Assembly: GCF_008831285.2 (NCBI RefSeq)
Contig: NC_045138.2
Span: 6,913,205 to 6,973,204 of the forward strand
Direction of reading: 5' to 3'
DNA: 60,000 nt
DNA from: Nymphaea colorata
Taxonomy: Eukaryota > Streptophyta > Magnoliopsida > Nymphaeales > Nymphaeaceae
The notes below the pieces were generated by a model. The model saw only the letters and a program-made list of their open reading frames with translations. It ran no database searches and was not told the DNA's origin. Position numbers and translations under genes: made by a program. Shown here one piece after another: positions 1 through 11,703 of this stretch. The stretch's first letter is position 1. The number at the start of each line of letters is the position of its first letter.

Positions 1-1728
1 ATTTTCTATGTCTTTTTTCTCATTTATTTTATTTCTACCAAACATTTGCTTCATTTTTTAAAATTGCTGAGATTTTCCTGAGAAAACAACTTTTGCCAAA
101 AAATGCTGAAGAAAAGCCTCACCATAAGAAAACCAAGAAAACAAGAGTGATATTTGTGGCTATTTAGAACTACACTAGAGGGTGATAAATTTCAAATATC
201 AAGAACAGGTTCTTGATGACCATAATTTTTCCAAAAACTTCTTTTTAAATAACTAGTGCAAAGAATAAATATGAGCAACAAATAGAATGGCTAGGTCTAA
301 TTTTAATCTGGCTGCATGCCAGTACATAATGCTGAGATGTTGACATGAACAGATGACATCAGTATGGTATAGCATTCTTCAAGAAACTGAGGAGCTGTGT
401 GTGTGTGTGCAAGTGTATATCCGTTCCTTATGGGTTAACCAGAAAAGTGCAACCTGTAAATCCTTCATGGGGTGCGGAGGGAGGGTGTGTGTTTATGTAT
501 GTGTATAAAGAGACTGAGAGAAACTGGTAGGTGCTAGACGGATAAGGAACAATCTCATGTCTAGATCTTTTCTAGATCAGCGGTTGAGAGAAAAACAAGG
601 AGAAAAAAAACGTGAATTAATACTAGATGACAAAATGCCCCCATCACCTTTTTCTCCTTGTTTTTCTTAATCTAGATCTATTTCTTAAGAAAGTATACTG
701 ACCAATTGCTGTCAATTGTAAATCTTGGTATGTAAACAAGGGGCATTCTATTTTTATAAACATGGACAAGATGACCAATGATTTCAACTATGACATATCA
801 TCATAAAAGACTTTGGAAAAGTGCAAAATTGTTTAGCTGAACTCGATAACCAGAGTGTATGTACTGGTCTGCAAGGATGAAGTAGTGTGAAGGCCTTCTT
901 GGTGAATGAGGAAGGTTTCCCAAAGATTTTATGGAGGAAAAATTACATAATAAATGGTGAAAATGTAGCCCCCTAGCTCAAATCCAAGAGAAATCAGTGT
1001 TTTCTATTATCATCAAAAAGAAAAGAAAAAAATGACATCAAATGGTATCTATGATTCTATGTTAATGATTCTTGTTGGATTGTCCAGAATTCATCATTTG
1101 CATTGGCACCATTTTTCAGTTACATGAAGCCTTATGAGTATTAAGTTAATTGGTTTCTACTTGCCTGGTCAAACCAAGAAACAGGACAAATGGTCAAAAT
1201 TATTTTGTTCACCCACTGTAATTACTTATACAGAGAATCTTGAGCAGTTTCAACATGAAGACAAATTCTCTTGACAGGCAGTCAGGGTGCACTTGCTGCA
1301 GACTTAAGTTTCATTCCCTTTGTTTTGAGAACAATAAATTGTATTTGCTTTCTCAAGCAATTTGTTCCAAATTGGGATCTTAATTCTTATTTTGACTTCA
1401 TTGATTGAATGCGATTAGGTGTACCTAAGGCGCATCAATCACTCTTTCAGCATGGGCAGTAAAAGAGGAAAAAGGTCGTATGTAATTCGATATTGGAAAA
1501 ATGCCTATTCGAAGGCCTCATACAGTCATACTACACAATTGGAAAGATGGAAATAGTAAACCTTCCAATATTTAATTGATTGCTTGAAATTTTCTATTTT
1601 TGTAATTGACTTTTGTTTCCTATTAATTCAAATAAATATGACAATTTTGTTAATGAACACAAGATCTTGAGGAGGACCTTGTTAGTTAATTCCCTTTTGC
1701 CTACATCAAGTTTTCAAACTCTGGCCAC
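1..1728. other. Non-coding stretch, probably USP intron 5
   Basis: No exon of USP or any other recognisable gene. The first 170 bases resemble the ends of the AT-rich hAT MITE family seen at 1924-2263 and 30086-30502, with a TTTGTGGCTAT-like end near 157-166. A short GT run sits at about 397-410. Confidence 0.4.
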
Positions 1729-2577
1729 CTATGTCACATGGGTGCGGGTGTGGTTGCGAGTGAGAGGTGCAGCAAATTTCAGAAAAACATGGGTGCAAAC
1801 ATGTAACATATCTTACATATAAGTTATAAACAGAGTATATATATAAAACAGAATTGATTAATGAAACTTATACAATTAATACATATATGAAAACATGTTC
1901 CCAGATTAAGAAAACTTATAAACCATTGTCATATATATCGTGTACGGGTATTATATAGCGAGGACTTTCTCAAGAATAATACGGCAAAGTTGTATATCTC
2001 GGGAATATCTCTAGAAAATCTCGGCAAATTTTAAAAAAAAATTAAAACATTTAATAAATCCTGAAAATTATAAAATAATAAAAATAATAAAAAATACAAA
2101 AAATGCATAAATAATCATAAATAACACACATTCTTTTCACGTTTTTTTATTTTCTGGCGTTGTTTTTTAAAAAGACATGTTTTTTTCACGTTTTATATGG
2201 CTGACTTTTTTTTGCGTATTATACGCGTTTTTTTTCGAATAAGATGCATTTTCTGTGACAACGTTATAAACAGCAAGAGGATACATGACTATACGGCATA
2301 TGCACTATATAAAATTATGAGTAACTGATACTATCTAGTATTGACCTGTGAAAGTATGTAGTAAAATACTAATAGATGAAGCAAAACAGAAAAAACTGAA
2401 AAACAGAAGCATCATTTCTAAAAAAACATCGAAAAAAAGACAAAAATGATCTCGACGTGGTTTTGACCACACCAGAATTTGTGTTGACCACAACCAGTGC
2501 CATGTCGAAGGGGCACCCGCACCTAAGTCATGTCGACTCGGGTGCTTTTGCTGTTTTGGTGAGTCCATGTGACATAG
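1729..2577. mobile_element. hAT-type MITE with TIR CTATGTCACATGG, host of a nested MITE
   Basis: The left end reads CTATGTCACATGGGTGCGGG and the right end ...CCATGTGACATAG, an inverted match over 13 bases. It is flanked by an 8-bp target duplication, CTGGCCAC at 1721-1728 and CTGACCAC at 2578-2585 (7 of 8). The 8-bp duplication points to the hAT superfamily. No transposase is encoded. About 340 bp of its 849 bp is a second MITE. A 326-bp relative lies at 13235-13560. Confidence 0.8.
1924..2263. mobile_element. AT-rich hAT-type MITE nested inside the preceding element
   Basis: The ends are CATTGTCATA and TGTGACAACG (inverted CGTTGTCACA). A perfect 8-bp target duplication TTATAAAC lies at 1916-1923 and 2264-2271. 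The interior is AT-rich with no ORF. It belongs to the same family as 25531-25874, 30086-30502 and probably about 35795-36157. Confidence 0.82.
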
Positions 2578-3672
2578 CTGACCACAGCATAGTTCATGAG
2601 AAGGATATTCAATGGTAGACTCAAATGTATGATACCAATATCAACCACATTCAAGAGCGAATTGTTTCCATTGAACAAATTCACTTTCTAGTTTCCACAG
2701 GTATTTTTTCCTGGTATCCAGAAAGAGTGCCACATGACAAACCTTTTCATTACTATGAGATGCAGGAAACCCTCTACAATTTTCACATGAATCACCCACA
2801 TTTAGGAGGCATTTTTCTCTTGTCCACCTAAACTCTTACATTCTGCCATACACAACAATGTCCTTGCCATCTTCTGACAACAGAGGAACTGGTTGAGCTC
2901 CATATAAGGCATTGATCTGATGCAATTTGCGTCAGATAAGTCAACACCACCATGGTTTTGCCCTTTCAAGTCATCTCATAGAATTAAATGCCTGTTTTCT
3001 CAGAATGAAACTTCCAATGCAATCTTCAAAAGTTCAACACATTTCGTTGTAATGTATTGGCCCAAAGTCTAGGAAATGAATAAGCTTCATCTGGATGCCA
3101 AATGAATGATGTAGGGCCCATTGCAAGAAGAGGACATTAAGGCCTACAATTAAGTTGCTCCAAAAAAATATAAATGTCAAGAAATTCATTCAAATCAAAT
3201 AAAACAATCAAAAGAATAGGTAAGGATGGAAAAGCAGTCAGGCATCCAGAAGCAGTTTAGGCGACCATTTCATGAATCCCAAGTCCAATGCCGAGTGGAA
3301 GGGGGCAGTCAGCAGGCTGCTCCACTGCAGCACAACTATTTGAAGGTCTGCTGCATTGGGACACAATGCAATTAATTAGGTTTTCAATGGAGCCAACAAT
3401 GAAGCAAATGATTGAAGCTTTCTGCAGAGTGATTGATTGAACCTCAAAACTGGTCTCAGTCCTAACATGTGTTCAAATTGACACAGGAAATGGAATCTAT
3501 TTGTGAATGAGTGTTACTTAACAATTTCACAGTTACTTTTTGTCTTCCTGATTGTTGTGTCATTAGAATTATTTATGTCTTACAAAGTTTTACCATTTTG
3601 ACTATGGAGGAAAGAGCAAGAAAAGCAAGGAGGGCAGAATCAGCACAAAGAGAGTAGTTATGGATTCCTTAC
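2578..3672. other. Non-genic stretch with one unassigned coding-like segment
   Basis: No USP exon is visible. On the minus strand, roughly 2935-2650, one frame stays open for about 90 codons apart from a single TAA. It includes NALYGAQPVPLLSEDGKDI and, further on, CENCRGFPASHSNEK. I do not recognise the protein. It could be a decayed gene or transposon fragment, or chance. Confidence 0.3.
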
Positions 3673-3772
3673 CTTCAACCAATTTACAACTAGCATCCTG
3701 CAAAGCTAGTATAGATTCAATATAATGTTGCAAGAATAATGTCCCGCTTGTTGATTCTGAAGGAAGAGCCAA
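3673..3772 (-). CDS. USP: USP exon 5
   Basis: 100 nt, 33 codons plus one base. It begins [20 protein letters not shown] and ends LVE+G at GAAG|GTAAGG. It continues directly from the Lys that ends exon 4. Confidence 0.9.
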
Positions 3773-6746
3773 CTGCAAATAGAAAGCCAAATTGATGACG
3801 TTATAGATAACAGCTTCATATCATACATTCCAAGGGAAGAAAACAGATATCTGAAGTCTACACGTGTCCACAGAGAAGGCAAGAAAGAAACTTTATGATA
3901 AATGTCAATCAATCAAACAGACAAGGATGCCTATAAACCATCAACTGATAGAAAAATAGACTACCCAGGATATGGATAAATTTATCAACAAGCTAAAGAA
4001 TGGGAGCAATATATTATGCATGAGAGAGAGAAAGAGAATGAGAGAGAACCTTGATTCCATTGTATCCAAGGCGTTCGCCAAGACCACCTGCAACAAGAAC
4101 AAATGCAGCACGACATGCTTCTTTAACCCCAACCTCTTCGAGCATCATAAAATTCTCATCACCAAAAGACAACACTTCCCCCGATGGAACCTGGAAATGT
4201 CAAATCAAAAAGGAAAACAAAACATTTATACTCCTATTCTCTAAAATCTAAAACCTTCCAATTCAGGGTAGCTGAAGGGCACAATGCAGGAAATAAAACA
4301 TCAAAACCGCTAAAATTGTCACACCTTCATTTCCATAAAGGCAAATTCAACCAGTTTGCACATCTCCAATTGTTTTTTCCTATTGGGAAACATGTACACT
4401 GTTCAAATAAATGCATATAAACTGCAAGTGGGCCCAATTGCCCAAATATTTAATATAGAACCAATGATCACATTTACCACATCACTAAACGAAGGCCTAT
4501 GAAGCTACCTTTCTAGAGATCCTCATAAGGAGCCAATTCAAGTATGAACTGTTTACCACTTAATGTACATATTATTGGAGATCTTCATTAGGCATCAATT
4601 AGAAACTTAGAATATGAAGCCGGATTCTTGTTTCTTGCTTGTTTATGGATAAAAAAGAAAAGTTTGAATGGCTCCAAACAACTTGATATGAAGCTTAGAT
4701 TGAAACTGCTGAATTCACCTACAGTAAACGCCACATAACACTTGCTTCAAACCATGGGTTGTGATTCTAGATATGGACATTCAAGTTGAGGTGGGCTATG
4801 CTACAGGGCCATTTCTCAGTTAAAAGTATTCAGGCCACACGTGAGAGAATACCAGCTCCAGTTGGGGGAGGCCACTTCATCCAAAAGCAGATCATAGCTG
4901 TCCACAGTGCGCCACAGTAGTGATAATGTGACTGGATCTGGATTGAATCCAGATTTATATACGTCTGAATGTTCTGATTCATTTGTCATGGAAGGGCTGC
5001 AATTCACTTCTATTACAAAAAGAGAATTAGGGATGCCATCTGGTGTGTGAGTGCTATTTTCAAGTCCATCTTTTCTTTTCTTCCTCCTCTCTATTGTCTG
5101 CTGAATGAAGAATGTACGTGGCTTCCAAACATTTGACACTTCTCTCATAATATCAGAGGAAGGCTGTGCATCCTTTCGAAAGGTATGCTTTCAGAGGTCT
5201 GAAATTTGATCTTCCTGTCAGAAATCTTCCTCATTCTTTTCCAGTCTACACTCTTGTTTCCTTCTTCTTACCTTTCGTTTTGTTCCTTTCTTCCTAAACT
5301 AATTTCATATCCTCTTGTCTAAACTCTGGATCTGAAACCTGGCATTCTCTTACATCAGAACAGAATTTTTGTGTTTGGAGTTTCTTTGTCACTGTGTTCT
5401 ATCAGATCCGGTATTATCTGATCTGTCTATAGAGATTAAAATATTCAGGTAGGTGTTCTGGCTGATCAGATTCTGTTTTCTCTGATCATATTTTGCGGTT
5501 TTGTCTGATCAGATTCTCCTTTCTCTGACCAGATATTTTTTTCTTTGATCACTATCACTGGACTATATTTTCTAAAATCAAATAGAAACAGTTAAGCACA
5601 ATGATAGCATTGAGAGATAAGAGGTAAAGTTTGTCATTCAAGGCTACGTGAATATGAACAGGGTTACGATAAGATTCTTGGTCTTGTAGTTAAGATAGAA
5701 CAGTTTGCATCATCCTACTGTTGGCAGACAATTATGGATGGCAGTCAAGTCAATTAAATGTAAAAAAGTACATTTTTGCAGAGACCTTAAAAAGAAGTTC
5801 ATATGGAACAACCCCCCGATATGGTAAAGGAAATTCATAGGACTATGTACAAACTAAAGGGGGAAAAATCTCTACATAGGGAATCTGTTTCTGGATATCA
5901 CATATTTAGTAGAAGAAATCAAATGTCATGGAGTGGTATGAAACAAAAAACTGTGGCTAGATCTAGTACTGAAGATAAATACAGGTCTATGGCGGCAGGG
6001 ACAAATAAAGCTACTTGAATCAGACATCTGTTGACTAACCTAGGGGAAGGAGTTTTTGATCTCTCTTGTTGTCTTTAATTCAATACAATTATACAACATA
6101 ATCACACAAAGTAGATTGAGATAGACCAGCACTTCATCAAACAAAAGGTTCAGAAGCTTGACGACAAGCAAATTGAGTCCCACATCTGAAATTTTCTTTC
6201 TTTTTCTGATTTTTCTTATTCTTTATGATTAATAAATAATTTTGTCATACATTTAGGATGCACTATAATATGTTATAATACAGCATATAGGTCGGCCCGA
6301 CTAATATGCATTATGCTATGCCTTTTACAACATTGGTCCAAATAATTCTAATCAATATGTAATAGCAGGGATACAATTTACTTGTATTAGTCTAATATAT
6401 AATGAGTTACCTTGTAGAACTAAAAATGGAGTTGCAGCCTAGTGTGTGGCTGCTGTTTTCTCAATCCCTTGTTTATTCCTCGACTCTATTTTCATTAAAT
6501 GAGATTGTAGCAGCTTCCAAACATCTGTTACTTTAAATTCTTTCAACAAATTACGATCCTTTTCTTAGGCTGCTCTATTCAATGTCACACAACATACACT
6601 TAGTTTGCTTTTGCATTGGGATAGTGAAAAAAATGGAAGTCGGACACAGGTTGCTCAAGGCCCTCAAAGAACTGACCGAGACTATTCAGTCCAAGCCAAT
6701 TGACTATAGATAAACAAATGCATATTTACAATTGAATATATATATT

Positions 6747-6803
<57 letters not shown>

Positions 6804-9800
6804 TCAAAGAATGCATATCTATTTACAGATCAAGGATCAAACAGCCAACCAACGATTAGGTTGTCTACTTGACTAGTCTGACCAATTATTTGCATGTCTG
6901 AAACACAGGTTGGTTGATAACTGACTCAACCGAATGAGGACTGTGACAACTAAGAATGTCACACATGGGACGCAACCATTTTTAACACTCTTAACAATGG
7001 AAATTCTGACATTCCAGAGAGATGACACAAGTGAATAATCAGGTTTAAGAATAATATGCGCTTTTTAACTGATGGCACATCAATGTGCAAACAACAATAT
7101 GCATTTCCAATTAATACAAAGGAAAAAAAAAATCAAGAGCTAAAGGAAAAAATAAATGCCTAGAGAACATAAACCATGAATAACTTCACTTACTGATGGA
7201 ATAAATCCATCATATGGATTTTTACCAGCCTTTGAATCTGCCAAGAGGCTTCTAGCATTTCGAATATATGATAACAAACCACCTGGGTAGCTGTTATTGA
7301 GCAAAGTTACCTGCAATCATCATATACAAAATTGACAAGCTAGATGCAATGAGCAACTTAAAGAAAATTATAGAGGATGAAGAGGCATTTGAGAGAGAGA
7401 GAGAGAGAGAGGCTAAATATATTTCCAAATTACAAAAGCGGTAGATAATTGGTGAAGCTAGCTAAATGATATGCGGTAGCAAGCTACAATTCAGCACAAA
7501 ATTATGCATGAATTATCCTTGAGCCCCATTATCAGAATGCCGTTTCTTTTTTTCTTTTCACATCCCTCATCTACTAATTGATTACATGTTGGGAAGTTGA
7601 GTAAATTAGGAATAACTGACTAACAAAAATTTATGTGTCCAAAATGCAAGCTCAGTATGGCCTAGGACAAGTCAATACTGACTTTCTAAGATGCAAACAG
7701 GGATTTAGTCAGCTTGATTCATGAGCAGATGTGGACTACATAGTTCTGCTTATTGGGTTTTCTCTAACATGAGAAAATTTCCTGGTCAAATTTAGACGGA
7801 TGGATAGTGCAAGTGCATCAACGTAGAAATATTGATGCAACCTGGACCTAGCTGAGATCGATCATAAAGCATGACTCCGTTAAATTCAAAAAAGTATAAC
7901 CCAGAAGTTTTAAACCAATATTTTCTCATTTAAGGCTAAGAAGTTTGCAGCTATATGTTATTACATGAAAGAACACATGCTGCACTTACTGCAGCTGATT
8001 CTGTATACATCTGCCTAAGTTATAACATTCCGAGGAACAAAGAACCACTTGTTTTAAGTTTTAAACTTTAAAGGCTCCTATTGTATCTTTCTTGTAAAAC
8101 TAAGTCTGATACCAAAACCCCACAATCAAATAATAAATTCCAACCCAGTTGATATTTTGAATGCATTATTAAATTCAAATAAGCAGATATAGGTGATCAG
8201 GCATCCAACCAAACCGACCCATACATAACCATATCATTCTGTCATGTCAGAGGCTGCTTGCACAAGCATTTTTCCAGGTGGGAAAGCAGAAGACTAAATC
8301 AGCACAAGCAGAAGAAGACAACCTTGGTACAATCATATTTGCAACATAGCTGATTGGGTGACAGTGAGCTATTACATCATAAACCAGTGCTAACAACCAT
8401 CTTAGCTGTAGATCAAGGATTACCATAATCCAAGGACTACTCTGTTTCAGTAGTGTACCTTCATACAGTTGCAATAGCAACGAAACTGACAAGAAAGAGC
8501 TGATAAAAAGGAGTGGATCATTTTTCATGTTCCCTACTTTCAGAAGTAACATAAAGTGTTCACAGCATGGCATAGGGTTCACTCAGTGCAATACAACAGA
8601 TATAAAGAGACCAACATCAGAAAACCAACCTGATTGAAAAAACCATGTTTTGCTGCATCATCAATACCAGGCTCAGGCCAATGTTCAAAAAGGTGCCCTT
8701 GTTTCTCTTTAATTAGCATTTTTGCGAGATCAATCTGAATTAATTAAATAAATATTAATAAATGCAACAAAACCCTCATTCAAAAAAAATGCACCTAAGA
8801 AAAAAAAATTATACAATCTGAAATAACAGCTCTTAGACATGAAAAACTGAAATCATCAGATGACATTGCACCACATCCAATAGCATCTAGCTGGTGACAC
8901 CTACTATGTTGCATGTTGAACTGCAGCACTTTTGCACCAATTACTTCTAAACTACTTTTATTTCATTAATTACATTTTTTAGAATGCTTCCCATTTTACA
9001 TAAGGGGCTTCTTTGTGCCACTAAATTTTTAATAGAATATAATTTTATTTTGACAACAGAAATGCCATTACAAAGAAGTGCATTGCCATTAGTCATGCCT
9101 GTTTTCCTTATGTACTCATTATACTCAAACTGACATTTCATGATAATACTAGCACTGACATGTTAAGACATGACATATTTGATTTGGATCCCAAATCAGA
9201 CCAGATCCAGATCCGCACATTCATGTTAATTGAGTAAAGTATCTCAGATACCAAGAATTATTGTACTTGCCCATAGTGGGTAGATTTACGTTAATATAAA
9301 GTTAATAGAATGCAATCCCAAGCCTCCATTAAAGGACATAAGTTTCCACCTATTTCTCATCCATGTTTATTTTCTTGCAATAAACTATAATGGTAATAAT
9401 CTCATAGGTTCTGTTATAGTTTCAGAGACAGGTTATGTGAAGTTGTGATCATCTCCAAAAGGTAAGCCCAATAAGATTGAACATTTCCAAGTTAGAAAAT
9501 CTTCTCTCCTGTTTCAGATTTCCTCCTTCATTCTCCTCATCTGGTTCAATTTTCTCAAGTATCTTTGTTCATCTGTTCTTCTTTCACTTCTGCCACCACC
9601 TCTAATTGTTACTCATCTGCATGTGCTATGTTTATTTGAAATATTTTTCACAAGCATTATTCTTAATTCTGCATTGGAACATAACACAGCATATGCTCTG
9701 TCCTCTTAAACTCAGTCATGCTGTGCATGGCTTTCAAACTGTTATTTTCCTCATTAATTCTGTTTTGTCCTGCACATACACGTCTTCTGCCTTTTAATCT

Positions 9801-11365
9801 GAGCTTTGGCCTAAATGCCAGTCGGTTTTCATTGCTTCTTTGTTTTTATTATCCTATCTATCCAAAAACCTAAAATTTCTAATTTCCCTTTGTGCCAATC
9901 AGAACCCTATTCTGTCATCTAACAAAAGGTTTCTTTTGTCTAACATGATTTTCATCTCTGTACAATTTGACTGCTCTGTTGTAAGTGCACAGAGTCTTAA
10001 ACATTCCTTCTAAAAGGAAAAGGAAAAAAGGGGAAAGGAATGTTAACTGTTTTCCACGTGAAGTTCTAATTTTGTGAGTGGTCAAAAATCAGATTCAGAA
10101 TTTGAGGGCATCCTGAAATCAAAGTTCTTCATCATGTGCTCTGTTACTCTTTGGTTTCTCATATTTTCTTTTGCTATGGTCTATTCTAGTCACACAGCTC
10201 TATCCTCCAATGTTTTGAGCTAACTTGTGTTTGAAAAACTTAATCACTCAAATTTTCTAACTTGGAAAACACGAGTTGTTCCTTTTATAAGGAGTCAAGA
10301 TCTTTCTAGGCATCTGGATGGACCAGTTCTAGCCCCACCACAGTGAGCTAACTTGTGTTTGAAAAACTTAATCACTCAAATTTTCTAACTTGGAAAACAC
10401 AAGCTGTCCCTTTTATAAGGAGTCAAGATCTTTCTAGGCATCTGGATGGACCAGTTCTAGCCCCACCACAGTTTATTATGCATGAAGAACAGACAGATGA
10501 AAGTGATGTTCCGTCTTGAATTTTGTAATCCTGAATTCATCACCTAGATAAAGAAAACAAAGCATTGGCAGCATACATCACTTCCGCTTTATCTCAAGAG
10601 GTATAGATTGGCAACCCATAGTTGTTGAATTATGGAATGAGCTCGCCCAATTTTACTCTTTGATATCAAAGGCACATTTTTCCTGCCTTGAACGGGAGGT
10701 TTATACTTTAAACTTTAAGGAAAGGAAGCATGACAGTTAGAAGTATGACAATAAAATTAAAGGTGTCAGAAATCAATTTGCCTTAGTAGGGTGCAAGTTA
10801 CAGCAGACTCTTAATGGCTTGGGATGGGAATACTTCTCTATCTTGTTTGCCAGTATTGCCTACCTTCAAGGATCTTCACACTAAGCTTCTCTAGTATGAG
10901 ATAAGTTTTATTGTGTAAGACTAAATCCTTGAAGCCTTGAAGCAATTCAATGGTCATAAACTTGAATTTTTTTAAAAAAAAAATGGATTTGTTTTTTACT
11001 TTAAGTGTGCAAGAGTATCTTCCATGAAAAACTTTACATTCGGCCTTAAGGAACTATGTAAATGACGAAATCAGTTTTCTTAATTTGGAGGTGTAATGTA
11101 AGAAACACCCCCTTTCGTACTGTAACATAAGATACAGAGGCATATCATTACACATCATACGTTACACCATTAAACTAGTTTGAAAGGTGTAACATATCAG
11201 TTTTCTCAGAGGTGAGGTGACAAAGCAAGTCATACAATATGTTATACCATGTTACATGAAACACTGCTAGAAACATCAAACTGGAAATGAAGAAAAGAGA
11301 TAAAACAAGGTTACCTGCCCTAGCACAAATGAACAACCAGAAAACCTCAATAAAAACACACCGGG

Positions 11366-11449
<84 letters not shown>

Positions 11450-11557
11450 CTCATTACGGGAGAGGATGCATAGATTTTTTCTCAGATTGGTAGGAGCCCA
11501 ATCCCCATCACTCATTTCTGGGTTGGAGAGGTTCTCAACCGTGGATCCAGCCATCAT
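3673..11557 (-). CDS. USP: UDP-sugar pyrophosphorylase, first five exons (gene continues past left edge)
   Basis: Five exons on the minus strand join in phase: 11557-11450, 8734-8630, 7310-7194, 4190-4050 and 3772-3673. They encode about 190 residues, roughly the first third of a family whose members are near 600 residues. Exon 4 carries the nucleotide-sugar pyrophosphorylase loop [15 protein letters not shown]; exon 5 reads [14 protein letters not shown] and exon 3 NPYDGF. These match plant USP, the cytosolic enzyme that converts sugar-1-phosphates plus UTP to UDP-sugars and salvages monosaccharides from cell-wall turnover. The start is taken at the first of two adjacent ATGs (11557 and 11554), about 36 codons before the first junction, close to the usual N-terminal length. 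All five introns begin with GT, and the four acceptors inside the window are AG. Exon 5 ends in phase 1. I found no sixth exon in 1-3672, so intron 5 is at least 3.6 kb. The visible frame is intact. Confidence 0.9.
4050..4190 (-). CDS. USP: USP exon 4 (catalytic loop)
   Basis: 141 nt, 47 codons, phase 0. It starts [14 protein letters not shown] and ends with the UTP-binding signature [15 protein letters not shown], where the glycine-rich loop plus Arg and Lys are the family's active-site residues. Confidence 0.93.
4985..6590 (+). mobile_element. Decayed Ty1/copia fragment in USP intron 3
   Basis: At 5880-6170 the plus strand reads like a copia RNase [10 protein letters not shown], then [14 protein letters not shown], then after several stops [12 protein letters not shown]. 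These are the hallmark blocks GYxxF, VARSSxExEYRxMA and HIEIDxHFI. A diverged sequence pair, about 5020-5150 and about 6430-6530 (both holding a GTGTG..CTRTTTTC block and a later CTTCCAAACAT block), may be the LTRs. Boundaries are approximate. It lies on the strand opposite to USP and carries stops, so it is dead. Confidence 0.55.
6262..6335. repeat. End fragment of the TGTTGTAAAAGGC repeat family
   Basis: Ends ...CTATGCCTTTTACAACATTG and contains GGTCGGCC. This matches the right terminus of the 11704-12684 element. The left end is missing. Confidence 0.5.
6737..6805. repeat. Compound AT/AC microsatellite
   Basis: A (TA)n run passes into (CA)n and back to (TA)n, making a near-palindromic compound microsatellite within USP intron 3. 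Confidence 0.9.
7194..7310 (-). CDS. USP: USP exon 3
   Basis: 117 nt, 39 codons, phase 0. It contains [12 protein letters not shown] and [13 protein letters not shown], both strongly conserved in plant USP. The donor is GTAAGT. Confidence 0.9.
7390..7412. repeat. (GA)n microsatellite
   Basis: A short uninterrupted GA run just upstream (on the minus-strand sense) of USP exon 3, within intron 2. Confidence 0.8.
8630..8734 (-). CDS. USP: USP exon 2
   Basis: 105 nt, 35 codons, phase 0 at both ends. It reads [19 protein letters not shown] and onward, bounded by CAG| and |GTTGG. It covers the conserved helical N-terminal segment of plant USP. Confidence 0.88.
10217..10472. repeat. 128-bp tandem duplication in USP intron 1
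   Basis: Two head-to-tail copies, 10217-10344 and 10345-10472, each starting GAGCTAACTTGTGTTTG and ending CCCCACCACAGT. I count only three mismatches between them, so the duplication is recent. Confidence 0.95.
11365..11448. repeat. (GT)n(GA)n microsatellite abutting the USP intron 1 donor
   Basis: About 31 GT units followed by about 10 GA units. Read on the minus strand it is (CT)n then (CA)n, beginning at the first bases of intron 1. The splice donor is therefore part of the repeat. Confidence 0.95.
11450..11557 (-). CDS. USP: USP exon 1
   Basis: Encodes the poorly conserved N-terminus and ends ...ILSRNE at a GAG|GT junction. The frame continues into IDLAKM of exon 2, matching the family pattern LSxxQIELAK. 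The donor GT is itself the first unit of a CT/CA microsatellite on the minus strand. Confidence 0.85.
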
Positions 11558-11703
11558 CTTTGAATGCTCAGAAACCAAATAATATTGCAGTCAAAATCCT
11601 GCAAAAAGTTGAATTTCACAACGAACATTCACACAAATCCAATTTAAGAGATATTTGCAGTTGCCAAAAGCAATGTTGTTAGAAGCATTGAGTGGACATT
11701 TTG
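11558..11703 (-). promoter_or_regulatory. Immediate upstream region of USP
   Basis: This is the 146 bp between the USP start codon and the first base of a TIR element. I see no clear TATA box. If the transcription start lies here, the whole promoter beyond it is transposon-derived sequence. Position-based inference only. Confidence 0.3.

Noticed and set aside
8247-8582. 111-codon minus-strand frame next to USP exon 2
   Set aside because: Lies in intron 1 upstream of exon 2 on the USP strand, does not fit the USP protein, and the exon boundaries at 8630 and 8734 are clear.
9181-9240. Possible tRNA-like segment (GGATCCCAAATCAGACC)
   Set aside because: No cloverleaf arms or A/B boxes could be paired.
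10217-10472. The pair of 128-bp repeats as a CRISPR-like or regulatory array
   Set aside because: Only two abutting copies without spacers in a plant intron; a simple tandem duplication explains it.
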